Shown here: one piece after another, positions 1 through 5,409 of the stretch | Layout of the letters: every line of letters begins with the position of its first letter | Numbering within the stretch: position 1 is the stretch's first letter | Assembly (NCBI GenBank): GCA_934338065.1 | Contig: CAKRGX010000006.1 | Coordinates: forward strand, 1-64,000 | Direction: 5' to 3' | DNA from: an uncultured Eubacterium sp. | GTDB taxonomy: Bacteria > Bacillota > Clostridia > Lachnospirales > Lachnospiraceae | DNA length: 64,000 bases | Position numbers and translations under genes: made by a program | The notes under the pieces: model-generated | Database searches by the model: none | What the model was told of the DNA's origin: nothing | The model's input: the letters and a program-made list of their open reading frames with translations, nothing else

Positions 1-145
1 ATGCGCTTAGACAGATTCATCTTTGGATAAATCGGTGTAATGTCCATTTCACGCATATATCTGCCTGCTTTACGGCGTCCAACCTGATATCCGCGCAGTT
101 TGAGTTGATCAGACATCTGACGGGCTCCCCAAGTAGGATTATCCT
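1..145 (-). mobile_element. IS3-family transposase (OrfB) fragment
   Basis: Read on the minus strand, this stretch encodes about 45 residues running from NPTWGARQMSDQLKLRGYQV through GRRKAGRYMREMDITPIYPK to MNLSKR. This is the HTH_21-type segment before the DDE core in IS3/IS150-like OrfB proteins: a G[AS]RQM helix, then VGR+ and R+M+xM+I/L, then IYPK. The frame runs off the left window edge. Its upstream side breaks abruptly at about 145, where an unrelated plus-strand reading frame begins, so the transposase lacks its N-terminus here. No terminal inverted repeat is visible. It is probably an inactive remnant marking an old insertion or rearrangement. Confidence 0.75.
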
Positions 146-328
146 ATTATTTCTAGACTGGTAGAGGGAGAAATAAGTCCGTATGAAGAAACATTGTCGC
201 AGAAAGAGCAAAAGGCTTTTGCGGAATTTTTCTCTATTGAACTTAGTAGAAATACCTATGAAGAACTGGAAATATATCTTATTGCACAGGGAGATTTATT
301 CGTTTATCTGAATACGATTATAGGATAA
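146..328 (+). pseudogene. C-terminal remnant of an unknown gene
   Basis: An open frame without a start codon runs 61 codons from the transposase junction to a TAA at 326-328. Its product begins IISRLVEGEI and ends LIAQGDLFVYLNTIIG. The acidic, helical composition looks like a real protein tail, not noise, and the frame begins exactly where the IS3 sequence stops, which suggests truncation by the insertion. I do not recognise the family. Confidence 0.4.
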
Positions 329-361
329 ATTATTTTCATGCTTTACGAATCTCATAGAATA

Positions 362-406
362 TTGTAGAATAGAAGTGACGATATTATGATAAAATAATGA
401 TAATAT
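362..406. promoter_or_regulatory. Promoter and possible operator of the toxin-antitoxin operon
   Basis: TTGTAG (362-367), a 17-nt spacer and TATGAT (385-390) form a plausible sigma-A promoter. An inverted repeat, ATATTAT (381-387) with ATAATAT (400-406), overlaps the -10 element and lies just upstream of an AGGAGG ribosome site. Phd/YefM antitoxins commonly bind such palindromes to repress their own operon, so autoregulation is inferred. Confidence 0.45.
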
Positions 407-420
407 AGGAGGCGGTAAGC

Positions 421-681
421 ATGATAGAAATTAGACCTGTATCAGATTTGAGGAATAAGTTTACGGAGATAGAGAATGTTGTAAAAGAGGGGCAACCTGT
501 GTATTTAACAAAAAACGGGTATGGTTCTATGGTTGTTATGAGTCTGGAAAAATATGCACAGATTACAGATGATGTTGAAATTATACTGGACGAAGCAGAC
601 CGAGCAGCAAAGGAGACAGATGTTAGATATACTCATGAAGAAGTTTTTTCCAGAGTAAGGAGGAATATAGGTGGAAGATAG
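421..681 (+). CDS. Phd/YefM family antitoxin
   Basis: This 86-residue protein has the typical Phd/YefM N-terminus: MIEIRPVSDLRNKF, then a conserved PVYLTKNGYGSMVVMSLEKY strand-helix segment (about residues 26-45) that forms the DNA-binding dimer. The acidic C-terminal half would wrap the partner toxin. An AGGAGG site lies 8 nt before the ATG. The gene overlaps the downstream toxin gene by 11 bp, the usual arrangement for a translationally coupled antitoxin-toxin pair. Known role of the family: neutralise a RelE/ParE-type toxin and repress the operon. Here it probably stabilises the mobile element. Confidence 0.88.
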   Translation: MIEIRPVSDLRNKFTEIENVVKEGQPVYLTKNGYGSMVVMSLEKYAQITDDVEIILDEADRAAKETDVRYTHEEVFSRVRRNIGGR

Positions 682-982
682 ATACACCCTTAGATATTTA
701 CCTCTTTTTGAGGAAGAATTAACGGATATTGTGAACCATATCAAATATAAACTGAAAAATCCAAGTGCTGCTGATAATCTGGTGACAGAGGTAGAAAAGG
801 CGATTATAAAGCGTTCTCTATCTCCATTATCCTTTGAACCATGCCATTCTATTTACGATAGAGAGCATGATTACTATCGAATTTATGTAAAAAATTATGT
901 AGTATATTATGTTGTAATTGATGATGTGATGGAAGTACGCAGGATTGTTTACAGCAGGCGAGATAGAGAAAATTTGGTATAG
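671..982 (+). CDS. RelE/ParE superfamily toxin
   Basis: This 103-residue protein starts at GTG 671, inside the end of the antitoxin gene. The fold pattern fits RelE/ParE: YTLRYLPLFEEELTDIVNHI (helical N-terminus with a conserved aromatic/acidic face), a middle FEPCHSIYDREHDYYRIYVKN strand pair, and a C-terminal VVYYVVIDDVMEVRRIVYSRRD strand. The ending IVYSRRD resembles the basic C-terminal strand of RelE-type mRNA interferases and ParE-type gyrase poisons; the sequence alone does not decide between them. A strong terminator follows at 1014-1051, so the pair forms a two-gene operon. Confidence 0.85.
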   Translation: MEDRYTLRYLPLFEEELTDIVNHIKYKLKNPSAADNLVTEVEKAIIKRSLSPLSFEPCHSIYDREHDYYRIYVKNYVVYYVVIDDVMEVRRIVYSRRDRENLV

Positions 983-1013
983 CATTGCAAAAAAATATGG
1001 AATTGTTACATAG

Positions 1014-1051
1014 CCGACAGGTTTCAATAAAAGGAATCTGTCGGTTTTTTT
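1014..1051 (+). terminator. Rho-independent terminator after the toxin gene
   Basis: CCGACAG (1014-1020) pairs with CTGTCGG (1038-1044), followed by seven T residues (1045-1051). It lies 31 bp after the toxin stop. Confidence 0.85.
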
Positions 1052-1106
1052 ATTGCCCAGATAACGGAAAGGTATCTAATTTATGGCAGGGAAAGGAAGT
1101 GAAAGG

Positions 1107-2060
1107 ATGGCATATATTGAGCCGGAATTGGTTGCGAAAGCAAAGGAAATGGACTTGTTGACGTATCTGAAGAATTATGAGCAGGGACAGCTTGTAAAAC
1201 TTCCGGGCGGAGAATACTGCACCAAAGAGCATGACAGTCTAAAGATTTCCAACGGAAAATGGTGTTGGTGGTCAAGAGGGATTGGTGGCAGGTCAGCACT
1301 TGACTATCTGATTAAGGTACAGGACATCCCTTTTCTAGAAGCAGTAGAAATTATTTTAGGGCAGGCAGAAGTCAGACCACCCAAGATTGTGCAGCAAAAA
1401 GAAACGAAAAAAGGACAACTTACTGTACCTAAAATGACGGTCAGCTCGACAATCGCATACGAATATCTGACGGAGAAAAGGATGATAGACCGGGAGATTG
1501 TCATGGAGTGTTTTGCCCAGAAAATGATAATGGAAACCCAAAATCATGAGGTGGCATTTATTGGTTATGACGAGAAAGGAGCAATCAGATGTATCAATGT
1601 GAGAGCGACAGATGATTCCGATTTCAAGAAAACATTGTATGGTTCCGACAGGAGATTTGCTTTTCGGCTGGTGTCAGAAAATGAAAATCCGGTTTTGCAT
1701 TTATATGAAGGTGCAATAGATTTGCTTTCTTATATTACCATTTTGAAAGAGCAAGGAGTGGATTATAAGGAAGGCAATTTTTTGTCTTTGGGTGGAGTTT
1801 ACCAACCAAAGAAAGAAATTGAGAAAAGTACTGTCCCGGTTGCTTTGCAACGGTATCTTGCAGAACGGAAAACAACAAAAATTATGGTGCATTTTGATAA
1901 CGACTTTGCTGGCAGGAGAGCGGTGGAAACATTGAAAATAATTCTTCCAGAATATGAAGTGAAGAACTACCCGCCGCCGACAGGCAAAGATTATAACGAT
2001 TATCTTATCCTGAAAAGATTGCATGAGATGAAAAGAAAATCAAAGGAGGTTTGCAGATGA
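1107..2060 (+). CDS. DUF3991 and TOPRIM domain primase-like protein
   Basis: This is a mobile-element primase-like protein of about 317 residues. The N-terminal part carries the CHC2/DUF3991-like pattern: a GGEYCTKEHDSLKI segment, then WCWWSRGIGG and a LDYLIKVQDIPFLEAVEIIL helix. The C-terminal TOPRIM half shows the acidic motifs LYEGAIDLLSY and HFDNDFAGRRA, which bind metal in this fold, and ends with PPTGKDYNDYL. An in-frame ATG lies at 1083, but ATG 1107 has a GGAAG ribosome site at proper distance and gives the usual MAYIEPEL start. It overlaps the next gene by ATGA. Such proteins are common next to relaxase genes in Clostridia integrative elements. Direct primase activity is inferred. 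Confidence 0.85.
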   Translation: MAYIEPELVAKAKEMDLLTYLKNYEQGQLVKLPGGEYCTKEHDSLKISNGKWCWWSRGIGGRSALDYLIKVQDIPFLEAVEIILGQAEVRPPKIVQQKETKKGQLTVPKMTVSSTIAYEYLTEKRMIDREIVMECFAQKMIMETQNHEVAFIGYDEKGAIRCINVRATDDSDFKKTLYGSDRRFAFRLVSENENPVLHLYEGAIDLLSYITILKEQGVDYKEGNFLSLGGVYQPKKEIEKSTVPVALQRYLAERKTTKIMVHFDNDFAGRRAVETLKIILPEYEVKNYPPPTGKDYNDYLILKRLHEMKRKSKEVCR

Positions 2061-2182
2061 AATATCCAGTAGAAATAACAGAAACACTACAAAGAATAGT
2101 AGAAATTGAAGCCGCTTCCAGATCGGAAGCCGAGGAAATAGCCGAAGCAGAATGGAACAAAGAGAAGTATATTAGACAGTGA
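2057..2182 (+). CDS. DpnD/PcfM-like N-terminal domain (truncated by a frame break)
   Basis: This 41-residue reading frame starts at the ATG of an ATGA overlap and has AAGGAGG upstream. Its sequence, MKYPVEITETLQRIVEIEAA and then SRSEAEEIAEAEWNKEKYI, matches the small DpnD/PcfM-like domain found in conjugative-element genes. The expected continuation ILDSEDFVGATF exists immediately downstream in the next reading frame. The stop at 2180-2182 is therefore best explained by a small indel near 2170, not by a natural end. Function unknown in the family. Confidence 0.6.
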   Translation: MKYPVEITETLQRIVEIEAASRSEAEEIAEAEWNKEKYIRQ

Positions 2183-2189
2183 GGACTTT

Positions 2190-2621
2190 GTGGGAGCAAC
2201 TTTCCACGCCAGAGAACCGGAAAAGGATAAGATAAAGGTTTTGTTGATAAAGCCAAATGCCAGACCGGAAATTGTCCATATCGGAACAGAATTGGAGGAT
2301 ATGCAGGCAGTAATTGATGGAAATATACAAGAATATCAACCTTTTGATGATGAAGTAGCGGTGATTTGTAATGAAGAAGGAAAGATGTACGGACTGCCGC
2401 TGAATCGTGCCATATATGATAAGGATGGAGAAATGATTGATATTATTGCAGGGACATTTTTCATTTGTGACGCACCATTTATGAGCGAAACTTTTCAAAG
2501 TTTATCAGATGAACAGGTCAAAAAGTATGAAAAAATGTTCCGTGATCCAGAACGTTTCTACAAAATAGGAATCGAAATTAGGGCACAAAAAATCAAACCT
2601 TCGAGGGATAAGGAACGGTAA
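2190..2621 (+). CDS. DUF3846 domain protein, downstream half of a frame-disrupted gene
   Basis: This segment encodes a recognisable DUF3846 protein: IKVLLIKPNARPEIVHIGTE, LEDMQAVIDGNIQEYQPFDD, then VAVICNEEGKMYGLPLNRAI and DIIAGTFFICDAPF. The only start in the segment is GTG 2190, with no ribosome site. Upstream codons in the same frame read ILDSEDF, which completes the DpnD/PcfM motif begun in the preceding frame. The two pieces (2057-2621) therefore appear to be one ancestral gene broken by a 1-2 nt indel. A downstream terminator (2645-2680) closes the unit. DUF3846 proteins are frequent in integrative elements and have no assigned role. Confidence 0.7.
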   Translation: MGATFHAREPEKDKIKVLLIKPNARPEIVHIGTELEDMQAVIDGNIQEYQPFDDEVAVICNEEGKMYGLPLNRAIYDKDGEMIDIIAGTFFICDAPFMSETFQSLSDEQVKKYEKMFRDPERFYKIGIEIRAQKIKPSRDKER

Positions 2622-2644
2622 AAATTAGAAAAAATGTGGCAGTA

Positions 2645-2680
2645 GTCGGCAGGTTTTTTTAAAATCTATCGGCTTTTTTT
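2645..2680 (+). terminator. Probable terminator after the DUF3846 gene
   Basis: A 13-position stem, GTCGGCAGGTTTT with AAAATCTATCGGC (one mismatch, several G-T pairs), has a three-T loop and is followed by seven T residues. It resembles a diverged copy of the terminator at 1014-1051. Confidence 0.55.
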
Positions 2681-2775
2681 CAATGCTTTTTCTTGAAATT
2701 AAGCGTTCAGAAAATCCGGCTGTAAAAGGGAAAAAGGGGCAAGTGGCAATATGCACTATACCAGCAAGTACTGGA

Positions 2776-2823
2776 TATGGGTGTCCACGGCACCCATACC
2801 TGCTTGTTAGGGGAAACCCCTAA
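2776..2823. other. Two tandem hairpins, possible origin of transfer
   Basis: TATGGGTG (2776-2783) and CACCCATA (2791-2798) form an 8-bp stem with a 7-nt loop. Nine bases later TTAGGGG-AAA-CCCCTAA (2807-2823) forms a perfect 7-bp stem. Neither hairpin has a T-run, so they are not terminators. The stretch 2700-2860 contains no gene and lies in an element that encodes MobC and a relaxase, both of which act at an oriT. The oriT assignment is inference; no nic site was identified. Confidence 0.4.
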
Positions 2824-2860
2824 TGCCCTCTTAAAAGCATTCTATGATTTTTTAAAATAG

Positions 2861-2890
2861 TTGGAATTAGGTAAATAGATTTGTTATACT
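2861..2890 (+). promoter_or_regulatory. Promoter of the graspetide cluster
   Basis: TTGGAA (2861-2866), an 18-nt spacer and TATACT (2885-2890) lie 24 bp before the ligase start codon and just after the hairpin pair. The three downstream genes are closely coupled, so this promoter probably drives all of them up to the terminator at 5016-5044. Confidence 0.55.
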
Positions 2891-2914
2891 ATAGATGGAT
2901 GGAAGGTGATTAGA

Positions 2915-3841
2915 ATGAAAAAGGTAATTTTAGTTATTACAAGTTCAATCGATAAAACAGTTGATTATGTAGAGGGAAAGTATTGCGGTGAATTAGATAT
3001 ATATAGAGTTAATGTAGACCAATTGCCGACTTATGAAATTACAATAGCAAATAATGGTGCAAAAATATCGGATAGCTATAATAAGGCTATTTTCTTGCAT
3101 GAGGTGGATGGGATATTATATAGAAAACCAATGTTTCCAGATATTAGTGAATATGACAGAGCATATCATGATATGATACAAAAAGATATTATAGCATTAA
3201 TTAATGGCATGATTGATTCCTTTGATGGAAGAGTTTTGACAAAACCGCATATTTTGAGAAAGTGTGAAAATAAGATATACCAACTAATATATGCAAGCGA
3301 AAATAATGTATTAATGCCAAAATCATTTATTGGGAATAGCAGAAAAGAGTTATTAGGTGTAAAGGGACAGAAAAATATAATTAAACCAATAACTACTGGA
3401 AAGGTGTATCATGAAGAATATTGTGAATTGTTTCAGACAAGTTACTTTGATGGATATCAAGAAGACATTGCACTCACTCCTGTTTATATACAAAATTATA
3501 TTGAAAAAAAATATGAAGTTCGTTTAACTGTGGTAGATAATCAATTTTTCGGAGTTAAAATAATAGCTGGGGATTTAATTGATTGGAGAAAATCATATGA
3601 GAGTAATCAATATTCTATAATAGAAGTTCCAATCGCTATTAAGAAGCAAGTGGCTAATATGATGAAGGCATTTGGTTTGCATTTTGGTGCATTTGACTTT
3701 ATTGTTTCTAAGGATGAACAGTGGTACTTCTTGGAGGTTAATCCTAATGGACAATGGTTATGGTTAGAAAAGGAACTTAATTTGAAAATCTCAGATGCTA
3801 TTGTTGATTATTTATGTGGAGGAGAAGTTACAGATGATTAA
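2915..3841 (+). CDS. MvdD-like ATP-grasp ligase, graspetide (omega-ester peptide) maturase
   Basis: This 308-residue protein matches MvdC/MvdD-type ribosomal-peptide maturases in length and layout. The N-terminal pre-ATP-grasp domain starts KKVILVITSSIDKTVDYV and includes the YRKP turn. The ATP-grasp part has NKIYQLIYASENNVLMPKSF, the strand YEVRLTVVDNQFFGVKI, DWRKSYES, and the metal-binding strand LEVNPNGQWLWLEKEL near the end. Family enzymes use ATP to link Thr/Ser hydroxyls (or Lys) to Asp/Glu side chains of a precursor peptide. ATG 2915 follows GGAAGG at normal spacing. The gene overlaps its downstream neighbour by 8 bp. Its GC content, about one third by eye, is far below that of mobC, suggesting separate acquisition. 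The substrate is inferred to be the repeat peptide at 4598. Confidence 0.87.
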   Translation: MKKVILVITSSIDKTVDYVEGKYCGELDIYRVNVDQLPTYEITIANNGAKISDSYNKAIFLHEVDGILYRKPMFPDISEYDRAYHDMIQKDIIALINGMIDSFDGRVLTKPHILRKCENKIYQLIYASENNVLMPKSFIGNSRKELLGVKGQKNIIKPITTGKVYHEEYCELFQTSYFDGYQEDIALTPVYIQNYIEKKYEVRLTVVDNQFFGVKIIAGDLIDWRKSYESNQYSIIEVPIAIKKQVANMMKAFGLHFGAFDFIVSKDEQWYFLEVNPNGQWLWLEKELNLKISDAIVDYLCGGEVTDD

Positions 3842-4583
3842 AAAAGGTATGTTATTTATATTATCCATATTACCTGTTTTTGCAGTCACAGATGATAGTA
3901 ATTTTGGTACAGTTGAAAGTAATAATAAATTTTGGCGTTTTAGTTTGGTTCAAATCATGTGTGGAGCTACAAAATTTTATTTTATATCATGGAAAAGAAA
4001 TCAAAGTGGGAAAGTAGAGTTTCATTTTGTTGAAAAAATAACAATTAAGCAATGTTATATGGCACAGAGAAATCAAGTGCAGAAATTAGTGGAGAAATAT
4101 AAAAAATATTTGACAACAATCGATAAAAATCAAATCCTTGTGGAGAGAGAAGATTTATGTTACCATATAGGTAATGAACAAGAACGAATAGAAACTAGCA
4201 ATAATAAGATTAATACATACACCACAATTGTTTTAACTGTGACACCTATTGTTATGGCAATTGTTGATTGGCAAGAATTGTGGAATATAAGTATTTTTTC
4301 TAAAATTATACTTTGCATTATTGCTTATTCGTTGGAAAATATTATTATATATGTATATGGGTATCTTAAGGTTGGTTCCTATGTACGTTATGGATTCTCA
4401 GAAATTAAGATACCAGAATCCGGGAAACGAAAAGAACGTTTTTATAAGCGTAATGAATTATTGTATTCCGATTGGCAACAGTTAAGAATAGATGCAAGCA
4501 TAAGGGTAAGTTATGTACTGAATCTTGAAAGATGGGTGGCAGTAGTTTTTGGCATTGCAATTTGTTTAATAATATTAGCATAG
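3834..4583 (+). CDS. Membrane protein of unknown function in the graspetide cluster
   Basis: This 249-residue protein starts at ATG 3834, 10 nt after GGAGGA, within the last codons of the ligase gene. Hydrophobic segments lie at about residues 6-18, 128-144, 153-175 and 233-249. Between them is a charged, partly coiled-coil-like stretch (about 75-127) and a basic/aromatic loop (about 190-230). I do not recognise a catalytic motif, ABC ATPase or peptidase signature. Its position between ligase and precursor suggests a role in export, self-protection or scaffolding of the modified peptide, but this is inference. Like its neighbours it is AT-rich. Confidence 0.75.
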   Translation: MIKKGMLFILSILPVFAVTDDSNFGTVESNNKFWRFSLVQIMCGATKFYFISWKRNQSGKVEFHFVEKITIKQCYMAQRNQVQKLVEKYKKYLTTIDKNQILVEREDLCYHIGNEQERIETSNNKINTYTTIVLTVTPIVMAIVDWQELWNISIFSKIILCIIAYSLENIIIYVYGYLKVGSYVRYGFSEIKIPESGKRKERFYKRNELLYSDWQQLRIDASIRVSYVLNLERWVAVVFGIAICLIILA

Positions 4584-4597
4584 TATTGGAGGTAGTT

Positions 4598-4975
4598 ATG
4601 AGAAAACATATTTTAAGCAATTATTCTGAAAAGAAAGACATATCAATAAGAGAAGTTGTAAGTGAGTTTTATCAAGGCAAGACCACATATGAGACAAGTA
4701 CAATAGAAAATACGGATACAGATGAGTTTGTTGTGAAAGATTCAACTGTGTTAACAGAAACAATAGAAAATACAGATACAGATGGTTTTGTAAACTTATC
4801 GACAGAGGAAACTAGAAGCATAGAAACAAGTGATACGGATAACGTTTTTACTGCTTCAGACACGACTATAACAAAGTCAATTGAAAATTCAGATGCTGAT
4901 AGTTTTGTTATGTCGGGAACGAAATCAACATATACGATAGAAAATACAGATACTGATGAACTTGTGTTTTTGTGA
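4598..4975 (+). CDS. Multi-repeat graspetide precursor peptide
   Basis: This 125-residue peptide starts at ATG 4598 behind GGAGG. Residues 1-29 (MRKHILSNYSEKKDISIREV and on) look like a leader. The rest holds five copies of a 16-residue unit beginning at residues 30, 50, 69, 89 and 108, so the period alternates 20, 19, 20, 19. The consensus is T-x-x-T-x-[TS]-I-E-[NT]-[TS]-D-[TA]-D-x-[FVL]-[VF]. In every copy three hydroxyl residues (positions 1, 4, 6) precede three acidic residues (8, 11, 13), the pattern expected for ATP-grasp-made ester macrocycles. There is no Cys, and Lys is scarce in the core, so esters are more likely than amides. The ligase at 2915 is the obvious modifying enzyme. No dedicated protease is encoded nearby. 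Confidence 0.85.
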   Translation: MRKHILSNYSEKKDISIREVVSEFYQGKTTYETSTIENTDTDEFVVKDSTVLTETIENTDTDGFVNLSTEETRSIETSDTDNVFTASDTTITKSIENSDADSFVMSGTKSTYTIENTDTDELVFL

Positions 4976-5015
4976 AAGTAAATAGTAATTGGTTCTAGAA
5001 TATATAAATCTACAT

Positions 5016-5044
5016 AGCCACACGGCACCACCGTGTGGCTTTTT
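5016..5044 (+). terminator. Terminator closing the graspetide cluster
   Basis: AGCCACACGG (5016-5025), loop CACCA and CCGTGTGGCT (5031-5040) form a perfect 10-bp stem followed by TTTT. It lies 40 bp after the precursor and just before mobC, separating the cargo from the mobilization genes. A role in relaxosome binding cannot be excluded. Confidence 0.8.
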
Positions 5045-5074
5045 CCATTTCAAGGCAAAAAGGAGGTGAACACA

Positions 5075-5401
5075 TTGCGGAAACGAAGTATCCGTGTCAG
5101 TGTCCGGTTCAACCAGTCTGAGCATGATCGCTTTGTAAAACTGGTGGAAGATTCCGGACTGTCACAGGAGGAGTATCTACGCCAGTTAGTGCGTGGAGTA
5201 GTGCCGAGGGACGCACCACCGCCGGACTACTACAAAATGATGCGTCAGCTTTATCACATTGGGAACTCACTGAACCAGATAGCAAAGAAAGCCCATGTGT
5301 TAAATGTCATGGACGTAAAACGCTATGACAAAGCTGTAGCAGAGTTTGAACAGGCAGTCAATGAAGTCACGCAGGCAGTGATTCTGCCACACGAAAAGTG
5401 A
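5075..5401 (+). CDS. mobC: MobC-like relaxosome accessory protein
   Basis: This 108-residue protein has the MobC pattern: a basic N-terminal strand RKRSIRVSVRFNQSEHDRF of ribbon-helix-helix type, a central LSQEEYLRQLVRG helix, and the conserved LYHIGNSLNQIAKKAH segment (about residues 65-80). TTG 5075 lies 6 nt after AAGGAGGTG, an almost perfect ribosome site, so it is preferred over upstream in-frame starts. MobC proteins help a relaxase open oriT. The stop codon is close to the relaxase start. GC content is much higher than in the graspetide genes upstream. Confidence 0.88.
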   Translation: MRKRSIRVSVRFNQSEHDRFVKLVEDSGLSQEEYLRQLVRGVVPRDAPPPDYYKMMRQLYHIGNSLNQIAKKAHVLNVMDVKRYDKAVAEFEQAVNEVTQAVILPHEK

Positions 5402-5409
5402 GGGAACCA

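Noticed and set aside
2776..2823. CRISPR-like or terminator reading of the two hairpins
   Set aside because: Only two different stems, no repeat-spacer pattern and no T-runs.
4532..4597. Longer start for the graspetide precursor
   Set aside because: The extra 22 residues overlap the end of the membrane protein gene, while ATG 4598 has GGAGG at the right distance.
5016..5044. oriT instead of terminator
   Set aside because: A perfect GC-rich stem followed by T residues right after a gene fits a terminator better, although its closeness to mobC keeps the other reading possible.
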